Shown: positions 44,675 to 53,876, numbered from the stretch's first letter. The stretch: DNA of 64,000 nt from Marinobacter daqiaonensis (GCF_900115285.1 NZ_FOYW01000003.1:1-64000), one strand, 5' to 3'. Numbers and translations: made by a program. Notes: generated from the letters alone by a model not told the origin.

Positions 44675-46000
44675 ATGAATAACAACACCGCAAGGGATAC
44701 CGAACAAACGCCGACTCAGCCCACCGATACGGGCGGACATGTGTTGTCCCTTCCTTTGGGAGAACTGCAGGTCGACCGGGAGCCCCACAGTTACGAGCGC
44801 TGGATGATTGGCAAGCTGCTTAGAATGGCAGGCTCTCCTCCGGTAAGGTTCCGGCTGTGGAATGGAGAGGCCATAGAGCCGGATCAGGGGAAGGCGGATT
44901 TCACCCTCCAGGTAACCGATCCCAAGGCGTTACGGTCACTGGCTGCCAACCCCAATCTTGCGTTCGGAGACCTGTACAGCGCCGGTCGGCTGCAGTTGAT
45001 CGATGGCGACCTGCCGGATCTGCTGGAAACGCTCTACCGCCATGTCCACCGGGCGATGCAGAACTGGCCGAGATGGCTTGAAACGCTGTGGAGGAATCAT
45101 GCCCCACGTGCCACCGGCATCGACGAGGCAAGAGAGAATATCCATCACCACTACGACCTGGGCAATGAGTTCTACCGCCTGTGGCTCGACCAGGCTGAAA
45201 TGCAGTACACCTGTGCCTATTTCGAAACGCCGGATGCAACCCTTGAGCAGGCCCAGCTGGCCAAGCTGGAACATGTCTGCCGTAAACTCCGCCTGGGGCC
45301 GGGCATGACGGTGGTTGAGGCCGGCTGTGGCTGGGGAGGGCTGGCCCGTTACATGGCCCGTCATTACGGTGTGAAGGTGCATGCCTACAACATTTCCCGG
45401 GAACAGATCGCCTTCGCCCGGGAAGAAGCGGGACGCCAGCAACTGGATCACCTGATCGAGTACGTGGAGGACGATTACCGCAATATCAAAGGCGAATACG
45501 ACGCCTTTGTCTCCATCGGCATGCTGGAGCACGTTGGCAAGGAAAACTACCAGGCCCTGTCCGACCTTATCAAGCGCAGCCTCAAACCGGACGGGCTTGC
45601 TCTGTTACACAGTATCGGGCGCAACCGGCCCATGCTGATGAATGCGTGGATCGAAAAGCGGATTTTTCCGGGTGCCTACCCTCCCAGCATCGGAGAATTC
45701 ATGGGCATCTGCGAGGCCAATGACTTCTCGGTGCTGGATGTTGAAAACCTGCGACTGCATTACGCCCAGACCCTGACCCACTGGAAGGAACGCTTCGACC
45801 AGAACGAGGACAAGGTCACCGCCATGTACGACGAACATTTCACCCGGGCCTGGCGGATGTACCTTTCAGGCTCCATCGGTGCCTTCCGGGCAAGCTCCCT
45901 GCAGCTGTTCCAGGTGGTATTCAGCCACGGGGAAAACAACAACATCCCCCGAAGCCGACAGGATCTGTACACCTCACCCGCCACGCCAGAGGAAGCCTGA
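44675..46000 (+). CDS. cfa: Cyclopropane-fatty-acyl-phospholipid synthase family methyltransferase
   Basis: Protein of 441 residues. HHYDLGNEFYRLWLDQAEMQ and YTCAYFETPDATLEQAQLAK are CFA-synthase signatures; the SAM motif is VVEAGCGWGGLARYMARHYG; the active-site FVSIGMLEHVG and the later YPPSIGEFMG, HYAQTLTHWKERF and WRMYLSGSIGAFRAS segments are present. It transfers a methylene from SAM to unsaturated acyl chains of phospholipids. Its stop overlaps the start of a flavoprotein gene (TGATG), so the two proteins probably act together. The N-terminal 90 residues are the lipid-binding extension typical of full-length CFA enzymes. Confidence 0.9.
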   Translation: MNNNTARDTEQTPTQPTDTGGHVLSLPLGELQVDREPHSYERWMIGKLLRMAGSPPVRFRLWNGEAIEPDQGKADFTLQVTDPKALRSLAANPNLAFGDLYSAGRLQLIDGDLPDLLETLYRHVHRAMQNWPRWLETLWRNHAPRATGIDEARENIHHHYDLGNEFYRLWLDQAEMQYTCAYFETPDATLEQAQLAKLEHVCRKLRLGPGMTVVEAGCGWGGLARYMARHYGVKVHAYNISREQIAFAREEAGRQQLDHLIEYVEDDYRNIKGEYDAFVSIGMLEHVGKENYQALSDLIKRSLKPDGLALLHSIGRNRPMLMNAWIEKRIFPGAYPPSIGEFMGICEANDFSVLDVENLRLHYAQTLTHWKERFDQNEDKVTAMYDEHFTRAWRMYLSGSIGAFRASSLQLFQVVFSHGENNNIPRSRQDLYTSPATPEEA

Positions 46001-47136
46001 TGGACCACTACGATCTGATCATCATCGGCGCAGGCCCGGCAGGCTCAACACTCGCGACCGCCCTTGAAGGCAGTGGCAAGCGGGTTCTGGTGATCGACAA
46101 ACAGGAGTTCCCCCGTGACAAGACCTGTGCCGGCTGGGTAACACCTGCGGTCATGGAAAGCCTTTCCATCGACCCGCAGCATTACGGCGAGGGCCGCACC
46201 CTGCAACCGATACGTTGCTTCCGTATCGGCATGATGGGGCAGGCGCCGGTGGAAAACGACCATGGCGACATCGTCAGTTACGGCATCCGCCGGTGCGAAT
46301 TCGACTATTACCTGCTGGAGCGGGCCCGGTGCGACAAAGCCCTGGGGGAGCCGGTCAGGTCCATCGAGCGGGACGGTGAAAACTGGGTGGTCAACGAGCG
46401 CTGGCAGGCGCCCCTTTTGGTCGGGGCGGGTGGTCATTTCTGTCCCGTTGCCCGCCTGCTGGGCGATGGCCCCGGCAGTCACGAGACCGTTGTGGCGGCA
46501 AAGGAAGTGGAGTTCAGGATGACACCCGAGCAGGCCGAGGCCTGCAGGGCCAGCGGCGACACGCCGGAACTCTGGTTCTGCCGCGACCTCAAGGGCTATG
46601 CCTGGATCTTCCGTAAGGACAACTACCTGAATATCGGGCTGGGGCGGGAAGACAATCACAAACTGTCGGATCACCTGAACCACTTCCTCGACGAAATGAA
46701 GCAGACGGGTCGCATTCCCTCCGATCTGCCCGGCCGCTTCAAGGGCCACGCCTACCTGCTCTATAACCACGCCCACCGCCCCCTGGTGGACGATGGTGTG
46801 CTTCTGCTCGGCGACGCCGCCGGGCTTGCCTACACCCAGAGCGGAGAAGGCATACGCCCGGCCATCGAGTCCGCGTTGCTCGCCGCGGAGGTTATCCGGT
46901 CTGCGGGAAATACCTCAGCAGACTCTCTCCAGCCGTACGGCGAAGCCATTGCCGAACGCTTTGGCAACCGTGCGGAGCAGCCCGATAACGGCTGGCAGCT
47001 ACCCCAGTGGGTCAAGACACCCCTGGCCGGCACATTGATGCGCTCCCACTGGTTTACCCGCAGGGTGGTGACGGAGAAGTGGTTCCTGCACCAGGAAGTG
47101 CCGCCCCTGAAAGCGGCTCTGGAAGCAGCCTACTGA
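46000..47136 (+). CDS. FAD-dependent oxidoreductase, geranylgeranyl-reductase-like
   Basis: Protein of 378 residues. The N-terminal dinucleotide motif is LIIIGAGPAGSTLATAL, followed by FPRDKTCAGWVTPAVMESL; the second FAD motif is LLGDAAGLAYTQSGEGIRPAIES. This layout is that of the geranylgeranyl reductase / halogenase-like flavoproteins that act on lipid double bonds. It overlaps the CFA synthase gene by one base, suggesting it reduces or oxidises an acyl chain or a CFA product. It converges with the RsbQ-like gene with a seven-base overlap. The substrate is not known. Confidence 0.85.
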   Translation: MDHYDLIIIGAGPAGSTLATALEGSGKRVLVIDKQEFPRDKTCAGWVTPAVMESLSIDPQHYGEGRTLQPIRCFRIGMMGQAPVENDHGDIVSYGIRRCEFDYYLLERARCDKALGEPVRSIERDGENWVVNERWQAPLLVGAGGHFCPVARLLGDGPGSHETVVAAKEVEFRMTPEQAEACRASGDTPELWFCRDLKGYAWIFRKDNYLNIGLGREDNHKLSDHLNHFLDEMKQTGRIPSDLPGRFKGHAYLLYNHAHRPLVDDGVLLLGDAAGLAYTQSGEGIRPAIESALLAAEVIRSAGNTSADSLQPYGEAIAERFGNRAEQPDNGWQLPQWVKTPLAGTLMRSHWFTRRVVTEKWFLHQEVPPLKAALEAAY

Positions 47137-47939
47137 TCCAGGTACGCCCGGATCTCCTTTCCGACCAGGTCCGGGTGCGTCATGTGAATACAGTGTCCTT
47201 CGGTTGGCAGTATCCGCAGGGTGCTCCGGGGCATGCGGGCGTGCATGTACTTGCCCACGTTCTCGTCGGCCAGGGCATCCGTCCCGCTCTGTAATAACAG
47301 CGCGGGATGTTTTGCAGCAGGCAGCAGGTGCCGGTAGTCGGCGAAGAAGGTGGCCTGGGCGAAGGTCTTCGCCACCAGTGGATCGGTGGAGCAGAAACTG
47401 TCTGCGAGCTCGCCGATCAGCGCATCGGAACTGTGTGTGCCCATCACCAGCGGGGCGAGGTAACTGGCCCAGCCGATGTAGTTCCTGTCCATCAGTTCAA
47501 CCAGTTCTTCCAGGTCCGCCCGCTTGAACCCGCCGTGGTAATCCGGCGGGTCGTTCAGGAAGCAGGGGGAAGGGCAGACCATGATATGGCTGGCGAAGCG
47601 CCCGGGCTCGCTGAGGGATGCCAGCAGGCCGATGGTGCCACTTACGGAATGGCCGACAAAGTGGACGTCGGTAAGGTCCAGCGCCTGGCAGATCTCGACA
47701 ACATCGCGGGCATAGCCTTCAAGAGAGGCGTAACGCGAGGGACTGAACGCTGACAGCTGGGATTTGCCGGAGCCCACGTGATCAAACAGAACCAGGGTGT
47801 AATGGGCACTCAGCTCAGGGGTAAGGTAGTGCCACATATTCTGGTCGCAGCCAAAACCGTGGGCAAGCATGAGGGTCTTTTGTCCCGAGCCGATGATCCT
47901 GACGTTGTTTCGTGCTGCGATCTGCTCTTTTGTCGGCAT
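47130..47939 (-). CDS. RsbQ-like alpha/beta hydrolase
   Basis: Protein of 269 residues strongly resembling Bacillus RsbQ. AARNNVRIIGSGQKTLMLAH is followed by GFGCDQNMW; LVLFDHVGSGKSQ; the nucleophile is Ser98 in VGHSVSGTIG; PSPCFLNDPPDYHGGF; the acid is Asp221; His249 is in EGHCIHMTHPD. All three triad residues sit where they do in RsbQ. RsbQ proteins hydrolyse or bind a small lipophilic ligand and activate a PAS-domain partner. The gene starts one base after the stop codon of a PAS-GGDEF-EAL gene, with its GGAGGGG site inside that gene's end. ATG 47939 is fixed by this site. Confidence 0.92.
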   Translation of the reverse strand: MPTKEQIAARNNVRIIGSGQKTLMLAHGFGCDQNMWHYLTPELSAHYTLVLFDHVGSGKSQLSAFSPSRYASLEGYARDVVEICQALDLTDVHFVGHSVSGTIGLLASLSEPGRFASHIMVCPSPCFLNDPPDYHGGFKRADLEELVELMDRNYIGWASYLAPLVMGTHSSDALIGELADSFCSTDPLVAKTFAQATFFADYRHLLPAAKHPALLLQSGTDALADENVGKYMHARMPRSTLRILPTEGHCIHMTHPDLVGKEIRAYLDQ

Positions 47940-47940
47940 G

Positions 47941-49713
47941 CTAACTCCCCTCCTCCAGGTCGACTCTGTCGTGGCTGTCAGCCTTGAGGAACTTGTCGTG
48001 AAATCCATGCTCTCGCCAATCCCTTACCCAGGTCTCAAGAGCCCCGGCAGGCATTGGCCTGGCGATATAGAACCCCTGCCCCCATTCGCAGCCAAGGTCG
48101 ATAAGACGCTGGCTGTGCTGCCAGGTCTCGACGCCTTCGGCGATGACATTGCACTCGAAGGCGCGGGCAAAACCGATGACTCCCTTGAGGATGGCCAGAT
48201 CACCCGCATTTGTCAGCATATCCTTGACGAAACTGCGATCTATTTTGAGGGTGTCCACGGTCAGGTCCCGGAGGTGACCGAGTGTCGAGTATCCTGTGCC
48301 GAAGTCGTCGAGGGACACCTGGATGCCGAGGGACTTGCAGGCGGTGATTACCGAGGAAATCTGATCAACGTCTTCAATGGTGCTGGTTTCGAGCACTTCA
48401 AGCTCAAGCAGCTGCTTGGGCAGTTCCGAAACGTCAGCCAGCATACGGCTCAGATCGGCGAGAAAATCCGGGTGCTGAAGATGGTATCCGGCGATGTTGA
48501 TGCTGACGGGCAACTCCAGACCCTGCCGGTGCCAGTCCTGAAGCTGTGCCAGGGCATTGGCGATCACCCACCGCCCCATTTCCAGTCCCACCGGGGTGTC
48601 GTTGACAGCAGCCAGGAAGGTTGCGGGTCCCGTCAGGCCGAGGACGGGGTGGTTCCACCGCAGCAATGCCTCCGCACCCAGTACCTGGCCCGTCAGCATG
48701 TTGATCTTGGGCTGGTAATAGAGCTCGAATTCGCCGGCTGCAAGGCCGGAACGAATCGCCGCGAGCTCCTCGTTCCTGTCCCTCTGGATTTTTTCACGGT
48801 CCGCATTGAACAGGCAGAGCTGGTTACGGCCGGCGAGCTTGGCCTGGTACATGGCCTGGTCGGCCTGGCGGATCAGCTGGTCGGGGTCGATTTCTTCCGA
48901 CTGGGGGTACAGGGTCACCCCCACACTTGCGGAGATCTCCAGGGGTTCTGAATCCACCTCAAAAGGCTCGGCCAGCTGCTGAACCAGACGGTTGAGCGAC
49001 TCCTCCGCCGTGCCGGTGCTGAAATCGCCGTGCATCAGGATGACGAATTCATCGCCTCCGAAGCGGGCGATCAGGTCGTCACTCCTGAGATTGCTGGCCA
49101 TGCGCCTGGCCACCCGTCGCAGCAGTTTGTCACCCATCTGGTGGCCATGCTGGTCGTTCACTTTCTTGAAGCCGTCCAGATCGATAAAGGCAAGGGCGAA
49201 AGCGGACTGCCCGGCTCTCACGTTGCTCATCTGCTGGCTCAGGTGGCGTGTCATGGCGGTGCGGTTGGCGAGGCCTGTCAGCTGGTCGGTATCGGACAGG
49301 GTATGAAGCTGGGCCACTTTCTGCTGAAGGAGTTCCCTGGCCTCGGCCAGCTCCTGGAACATCCGCTCCGCCCGGCTGGCGCTCGACAGGCTCCAGTAGA
49401 TCCGCCCGCCGCCGGTATCGTCACGCCAGATGTTGGCCACCACGGGCAGAGCATCCCCCGCGCGACTCACCAGGCTGAGGCGAATTTCGTCGCAAGAACC
49501 TTCCCGCAGCAACAGCGGTACGATATAGCTGTCGTAGATAATCTGGGATGCCCGGGTCAGCAACGTGAACAGGTCGGCCCCGGCCAGGTCGTGGGCGGCA
49601 TGGCCGAAGCGCTTCTCGAAGAACACATTGCTATAGAGAATCTGACGCTTCAGGTCAGAGACGAGACAGCCCACCGGAAAGTCGTCGAGGGAGAAAAGGT
49701 CCGGCCGGCTCAT
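47941..49713 (-). CDS. PAS-GGDEF-EAL protein, probable partner of the RsbQ-like hydrolase
   Basis: Protein of 590 residues. A PAS domain (about 7-110) contains ADLFTLLTRASQIIYDSYIV, similar to the RsbP-type PAS. A coiled coil (about 112-140) leads to a GGDEF domain with intact GGDEF (about 219-223, ARFGGDEFVIL) and an EAL domain (from about 320; AEALLRWNHP). There are no membrane helices, so it is cytosolic. It should make and/or degrade cyclic-di-GMP. Its stop codon is one base from the RsbQ-like start. The natural reading is that the hydrolase processes a ligand that the PAS senses, changing cyclic-di-GMP output. Confidence 0.92.
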   Translation of the reverse strand: MSRPDLFSLDDFPVGCLVSDLKRQILYSNVFFEKRFGHAAHDLAGADLFTLLTRASQIIYDSYIVPLLLREGSCDEIRLSLVSRAGDALPVVANIWRDDTGGGRIYWSLSSASRAERMFQELAEARELLQQKVAQLHTLSDTDQLTGLANRTAMTRHLSQQMSNVRAGQSAFALAFIDLDGFKKVNDQHGHQMGDKLLRRVARRMASNLRSDDLIARFGGDEFVILMHGDFSTGTAEESLNRLVQQLAEPFEVDSEPLEISASVGVTLYPQSEEIDPDQLIRQADQAMYQAKLAGRNQLCLFNADREKIQRDRNEELAAIRSGLAAGEFELYYQPKINMLTGQVLGAEALLRWNHPVLGLTGPATFLAAVNDTPVGLEMGRWVIANALAQLQDWHRQGLELPVSINIAGYHLQHPDFLADLSRMLADVSELPKQLLELEVLETSTIEDVDQISSVITACKSLGIQVSLDDFGTGYSTLGHLRDLTVDTLKIDRSFVKDMLTNAGDLAILKGVIGFARAFECNVIAEGVETWQHSQRLIDLGCEWGQGFYIARPMPAGALETWVRDWREHGFHDKFLKADSHDRVDLEEGS

Positions 49714-49971
49714 AGAGTATTCCGGAGTGGTGCCAGCATGGACTCGAACCTCGGGAATGAATGGTAGGTTTCTAGCCTATTCTCACCGTAAACGTGCGGG
49801 GTTGCGATGGTGAAAGTGTAACCATATTTTAACGGTTGACCAGAATGTCCTTTACCGCGGGTGGAGGCACCGGCAGGGCCGGAGCCGGCGGCCGGTAGCA
49901 CCTCAGGAAAACCGGCGGCCCCCGGCAACTGTGATAGAGTGAATCCAATACGGCAGTAAAAGGAGACTGTA

Positions 49972-50226
49972 ATGAAATGTCCGATCTGTAGTGACGAGAA
50001 CCTGGTTATGGCTGATCGCCAGGGTATTGAGATTGACTATTGTCCGAAATGCCGGGGGGTGTGGCTGGACCGTGGTGAGCTGGACAAGATCATCGAGCGC
50101 TCCGGTCAGACGGCCGCGCCGGCCCAGCCCAGGCAGGACTCCCGTGAGCCCTCCAGACAGTCCGGCGATTACGGCTATCGCAAGAAGAAGAAAGGCGGCC
50201 TGCTGGGTGAGCTGTTTGACTTCTGA
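49972..50226 (+). CDS. Small zinc-ribbon protein (zf-TFIIB family)
   Basis: Protein of 84 residues. The zinc-ribbon has two Cys pairs: MKCPICSDENL and DYCPKCRGVWLDRGELDKI. This matches the zf-TFIIB domain common in small bacterial proteins of unknown role. The tail is Gln/Arg-rich and ends in a Lys cluster followed by GGLLGELFDF. An AAGGAGA site precedes the ATG. It is one base from the start of the downstream lipase-like gene, so they are co-expressed. Confidence 0.85.
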   Translation: MKCPICSDENLVMADRQGIEIDYCPKCRGVWLDRGELDKIIERSGQTAAPAQPRQDSREPSRQSGDYGYRKKKKGGLLGELFDF

Positions 50227-50227
50227 C

Positions 50228-51493
50228 ATGGCCGGAGGGTCCCGGCCCGTGTCGGGCCCGACAGGGAGCACCCAGCGCGGCCGGGAAGGTACGGCCCGGG
50301 CCCTGTCTTCGGATCTGCGGGGCGCCGGTCAGCTGGTTACGGATGCTGTTGGCGGTGTGGTGGACGTGGTCGAGTCCATGCATCGCAATATCTCGGGCCT
50401 GGCGCCAATTGTCGGTCCTTCGCGGCAGGGCCCCACCCGGGGCATTACCGGCCTGGTCTACCGCAGCGTGCGGGGCATATCCCGCGTCGCCGGCAGGGGT
50501 ATTGATAGTGCCCTGAGGCAGCTCGGACCCCTGCTGGAATACCGGGGGGTCTCCGATAAGCGCGAGAACATGCTGGCGACCCTCAATGGCGTGTTGGGTG
50601 ACTACCTGGTTGCCACCGGGAACCCCTTGGCGATTCCCATGAGCTTCCGTAAAGACGGCCAGGCCCTGAATCTGGACAAGGAGTCGCTCGAAGGCGCATT
50701 CCCTGCTCCTTCACCAAGAGTCCTGGTCATGGTCCACGGCCTGTGCATGAACGATCTGCGCTGGCAGCGCAAGGGTCACGATCACGGGGCCGAACTGGCC
50801 CGTTCCCTTGGCTATACGCCCCTGTACCTCCATTACAACAGTGGCCTGCACATCTCCACCAATGGCCGCGAGTTCGCCGGGCTGCTTGAACAGCTGGTCC
50901 GGGCATGGCCGGTGCCGGTGGAAGAGCTGGTTATTCTCGGGCACAGCATGGGAGGCCTGGTTGCGCGCAGCGCATGCCACTACGGGCGGATTGCGGGCCA
51001 CTCCTGGCCTGATCGGCTGAACAGGCTGATATTCCTCGGGGCGCCCCATCACGGCTCACCCCTGGAGCGGGTTGGCAACCGCGTGGACGCACTTGCCGGC
51101 GTGAGCCCTTACGTCGCGCCCATTGGCCGGTTGGGAAAAATCCGCAGCGCCGGTGTAAAGGACCTACGGTACGGCAACCTGGTTGATGAAGACTGGGCGG
51201 GGCTTGAGCCGGAGCATCCCCATGATGCCAGAGCAATTGTTGCGCTACCCGCCGATACCGAATGCCTTGCCATAGCGGCGACAATGCAGTCCGAGCCGGA
51301 TGACACCGGCGCCTTTACCCGGGGAGACGGCCTGGTACCTGTCACCAGTGCCCTGGGGCTGCACGACGATGCCGAGCGGGTGTTGCCCATTCCGGTTCAC
51401 CACCAGAGCGTCTTCTCCCGACTCGGGCACTTCGACCTGCTCGACAGTCAGGAGGTCTACGAGCGGATCCGCAGTTGGCTGGCCAGGGACTGA
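50228..51493 (+). CDS. Alpha/beta hydrolase, lipase/esterase-like
   Basis: Protein of 421 residues. The first 150 residues are a helical, amphipathic leader (LRGAGQLVTDAVGGVVDVVE and similar) without a signal peptide. The hydrolase core starts at VLVMVHGLCMNDLRW, has the nucleophile elbow LGHSMGGLVARSA and LIFLGAPHHGSPLER typical of PGAP1-like/triacylglycerol lipases. The ending HHQSVFSRLGHFDLLDSQEV may supply the catalytic His. It is probably a cytoplasmic, perhaps membrane-surface, lipid esterase. The start at 50228 follows the zinc-ribbon stop codon by one base. Confidence 0.85.
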   Translation: MAGGSRPVSGPTGSTQRGREGTARALSSDLRGAGQLVTDAVGGVVDVVESMHRNISGLAPIVGPSRQGPTRGITGLVYRSVRGISRVAGRGIDSALRQLGPLLEYRGVSDKRENMLATLNGVLGDYLVATGNPLAIPMSFRKDGQALNLDKESLEGAFPAPSPRVLVMVHGLCMNDLRWQRKGHDHGAELARSLGYTPLYLHYNSGLHISTNGREFAGLLEQLVRAWPVPVEELVILGHSMGGLVARSACHYGRIAGHSWPDRLNRLIFLGAPHHGSPLERVGNRVDALAGVSPYVAPIGRLGKIRSAGVKDLRYGNLVDEDWAGLEPEHPHDARAIVALPADTECLAIAATMQSEPDDTGAFTRGDGLVPVTSALGLHDDAERVLPIPVHHQSVFSRLGHFDLLDSQEVYERIRSWLARD

Positions 51494-51653
51494 CGGCACG
51501 GCTGCGTGGCTTTTTCATCGGTGCGCGTCTGGGTCAATACCGGCAATGAAATCAAGCACGTTATAACAGGATGGCATTGATTGACGTTATCCTTGCCGTC
51601 AGCGCCGCCGGATAGCGGCTGACATCTGCAGGTTCGTACCAGAAGAGGGTTGA

Positions 51654-52778
51654 ATGTCGTTTCAGAGTCACTTTCACCGATACGCCCGCTCCTTCCGTCG
51701 GGGGCTCCACGTGCTGGCCGCCCCTGTGAAAGGTGACAGTGGCCGTGGAGGCCTGTTTATCCAGGCTTACCGGGGCTTCGGTTCCCGCAACCGACTGTTC
51801 CTGATGGGGCGGGTTTTCCGGCAGCCGGGTTTCGGAGCCTCGCTGAGGGAGGACCGGCTGCGCCGGGATCTCATCGACCTGGTGCGCCGGCTGTTGCGCA
51901 AGCCCATAACGGGAGCCCGTGTGCGGGTGCGCTACAAGGACACCGATACCATCGTTGAAACGGACCGGCACGGCTTTTTCCGGGTCGACATGGAGCTGGG
52001 TTCGATGCCATCGGATGTTTCCTGGCATGAGATGGAGCTTTCCCTGGACAAGCCGTCCGACGACCGGGCCTCCACCAGCGGCGAATTCTTCACCCCACTT
52101 TCCCATGCCCGTTACGGCGTCATAAGCGATATCGACGATACGGTCGTCTACACCGGCGTCGCCAATACCGCCATGATGATGTGGCGCCTCTTTGCCCAGG
52201 GTGCTGAGAGTCGCGTGGTGTTCCCGGGGGTGCCCGCACTGTACCAGGCATTCCACCAGGGTTGCGAAGGGCGGGAGGGAAACCCGCTGTTCTACGTTTC
52301 CCGGGGGCCCTGGAGCATCTATGAAGTGCTGGTGGAGGTTTTCCGCCGGAACCGGATACCCCATGGGCCGATCCTTATACTGCGGGAATGGGGCATGAAG
52401 CGTGGTAGCCTGATGCCCCGGAGGGCAAAGGATCACAAGCTGGACTCGATACGTCATCTCCTTGAAATGTACCAGGATATGCGCTTTGTCCTCGTTGGCG
52501 ACTCTGGCCAGCGTGACCCCGAGATATACAGCGACGTCCTGCGGGAGTATCCCGACCGTATCCTGGGTATCTACATCCGTGATGTCAGCAACACACCAGA
52601 GCGATCAGAAGCCATCGCCGAGCTGGCAAGGGAAGCCCGGGAGACGGGGTGCGACCTGATACTGGCGGCGGACAACGTGGCCATGGCCGAACACGCGGCC
52701 GACCAGGGGCTGATCGATCCCGGCGCTGTGGACGCGGTGCGGGAGGAACAGCGTCGCTCCGGGCAGGAAGACGACTGA
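51654..52778 (+). CDS. App1-type phosphatidate phosphatase (DUF2183)
   Basis: Protein of 374 residues. The catalytic HAD-like motif DxDxT is in VISDIDDTVVYTGVANTAMM near residue 165. FYVSRGPWSIYEVLVEVFRR, HKLDSIRHLLEMYQDMRFVL and VGDSGQRDPEIYSDVLREYP complete the App1 (phosphatidate phosphatase) domain. The N-terminal 150 residues include a small beta domain (ITGARVRVRYKDTDTIVETD) often seen in bacterial App1 proteins. It likely dephosphorylates phosphatidate or a related lipid phosphate. An AAGAGGG site precedes the ATG. With the lipase-like gene upstream it suggests lipid turnover, which is inference. Confidence 0.88.
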   Translation: MSFQSHFHRYARSFRRGLHVLAAPVKGDSGRGGLFIQAYRGFGSRNRLFLMGRVFRQPGFGASLREDRLRRDLIDLVRRLLRKPITGARVRVRYKDTDTIVETDRHGFFRVDMELGSMPSDVSWHEMELSLDKPSDDRASTSGEFFTPLSHARYGVISDIDDTVVYTGVANTAMMMWRLFAQGAESRVVFPGVPALYQAFHQGCEGREGNPLFYVSRGPWSIYEVLVEVFRRNRIPHGPILILREWGMKRGSLMPRRAKDHKLDSIRHLLEMYQDMRFVLVGDSGQRDPEIYSDVLREYPDRILGIYIRDVSNTPERSEAIAELAREARETGCDLILAADNVAMAEHAADQGLIDPGAVDAVREEQRRSGQEDD

Positions 52779-52848
52779 TGCTTCCATCGCGGCATGGCTT
52801 GAGGTCCTCCAGGGCCGGCTCCGGCGCCACGGCACGTTTCCGGACGAG

Positions 52849-53754
52849 GTGATCGTGACGCCCACTGATGCGGAGACCGCGACACATCACCTGGCCTGGA
52901 TCTGCCGGGCGCCCCAGCTGCTGTCCGCCGGAACCAGTTTCGACCTGTCGGCCTACTTGCCGGCTGATGCCTTTTCCCGCCTTCGTCAGTGGCAAGAGCA
53001 CCCGGACATGCGCCCGGCGGTGCTGGACGAGCCAGCGAACCCCCGCCTGGGGCATTACTTCGAGCGGCTCTACCAATGCCTTCTCACCGACCTGCTGCGC
53101 TGGCAACTGCTGGCCAGCAATGTCCAGGTGCGTGATGACCAGGGCAGGACCATCGGCGAGCTGGACTTTCTGGTGCGTAATCCCTCCACCGGCAACGTGG
53201 AACATCATGAGGTTGCGGTGAAGTTCTACCTGGGCTATCCGGCCCGCGCCGGCGGCGGGACGTTATGGTACGGACCCAACAGCCAGGACCGGCTGGACCT
53301 GAAGAGCCGGCGCCTGCTGGATCACCAGAGCCGCCTGACCGGGCGGCCGGAGACCCGGGCCCTGCTGATGGATCTGGGTATCCACGGGCCCGTGGTGCCG
53401 CGGATCTTCATGCCCGGCTACCTGTTCTACCCCTCTGGCGCGGTGGTCAGCCTCCCGGATACCGTGCCCCGGAATCACCTGCGGGGACACTGGCTTTATC
53501 ATCACGACACCGGAGCCATGGATACCCGCCACTGGGTGCCCCTGCGCAAGCCCCACTGGCTGGGCCCCTGGTGGCAGGCGCAGCCGCCGGACGAGTCAGC
53601 ATCGGCCGCTGCACTGGCAAGTGTAAAGGAGCAGTATCGTCCACGCCTGTTTGCCGCCCTGGAGCATTCCCCCAAAACAGGACTATGGCAGGAGACGGCG
53701 CGCACATTTGTGGTGCCAGCCCGCTGGCCGGACGGGTCACCGGCCCCCAGGTGA
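52849..53754 (+). CDS. DUF1853 family protein
   Basis: Protein of 301 residues matching DUF1853. The N-terminal HLAWICRAPQLL, the LGHYFERLYQCLLTDLL segment, IGELDFLVRN, and HHEVAVKFYLGYPARAGG near the middle suggest a PD-(D/E)xK nuclease-like fold (Glu-Leu-Asp followed by Glu-Val-Ala-Val-Lys). That fold assignment is inference by eye. The start is a GTG at 52849, the first start codon in the frame; coding similarity upstream cannot be excluded. It lies 70 bases after the App1-type gene. Function unknown. Confidence 0.82.
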   Translation: MIVTPTDAETATHHLAWICRAPQLLSAGTSFDLSAYLPADAFSRLRQWQEHPDMRPAVLDEPANPRLGHYFERLYQCLLTDLLRWQLLASNVQVRDDQGRTIGELDFLVRNPSTGNVEHHEVAVKFYLGYPARAGGGTLWYGPNSQDRLDLKSRRLLDHQSRLTGRPETRALLMDLGIHGPVVPRIFMPGYLFYPSGAVVSLPDTVPRNHLRGHWLYHHDTGAMDTRHWVPLRKPHWLGPWWQAQPPDESASAAALASVKEQYRPRLFAALEHSPKTGLWQETARTFVVPARWPDGSPAPR

Positions 53755-53876
53755 ATTTTTGACCAGGGCCGCTTCCTGAGATCCCGGGGCCAACTTCCGG
53801 GAAGAGAACTTTGCTGGCTGAGGTTCTGTGCTAGGCTCACTGATACACCAGAAACCGAGCACAGAAGGAGATGGCC

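Noticed and set aside
49728..49760. tRNA-like T-arm on the minus strand (GGTTCGAGTCC followed by GCACCA)
   Set aside because: The flanking bases do not pair as a T-stem, no complementary acceptor strand lies 70-90 bases upstream, and it overlaps the leader of the PAS-GGDEF-EAL gene. The B-box match is probably chance.
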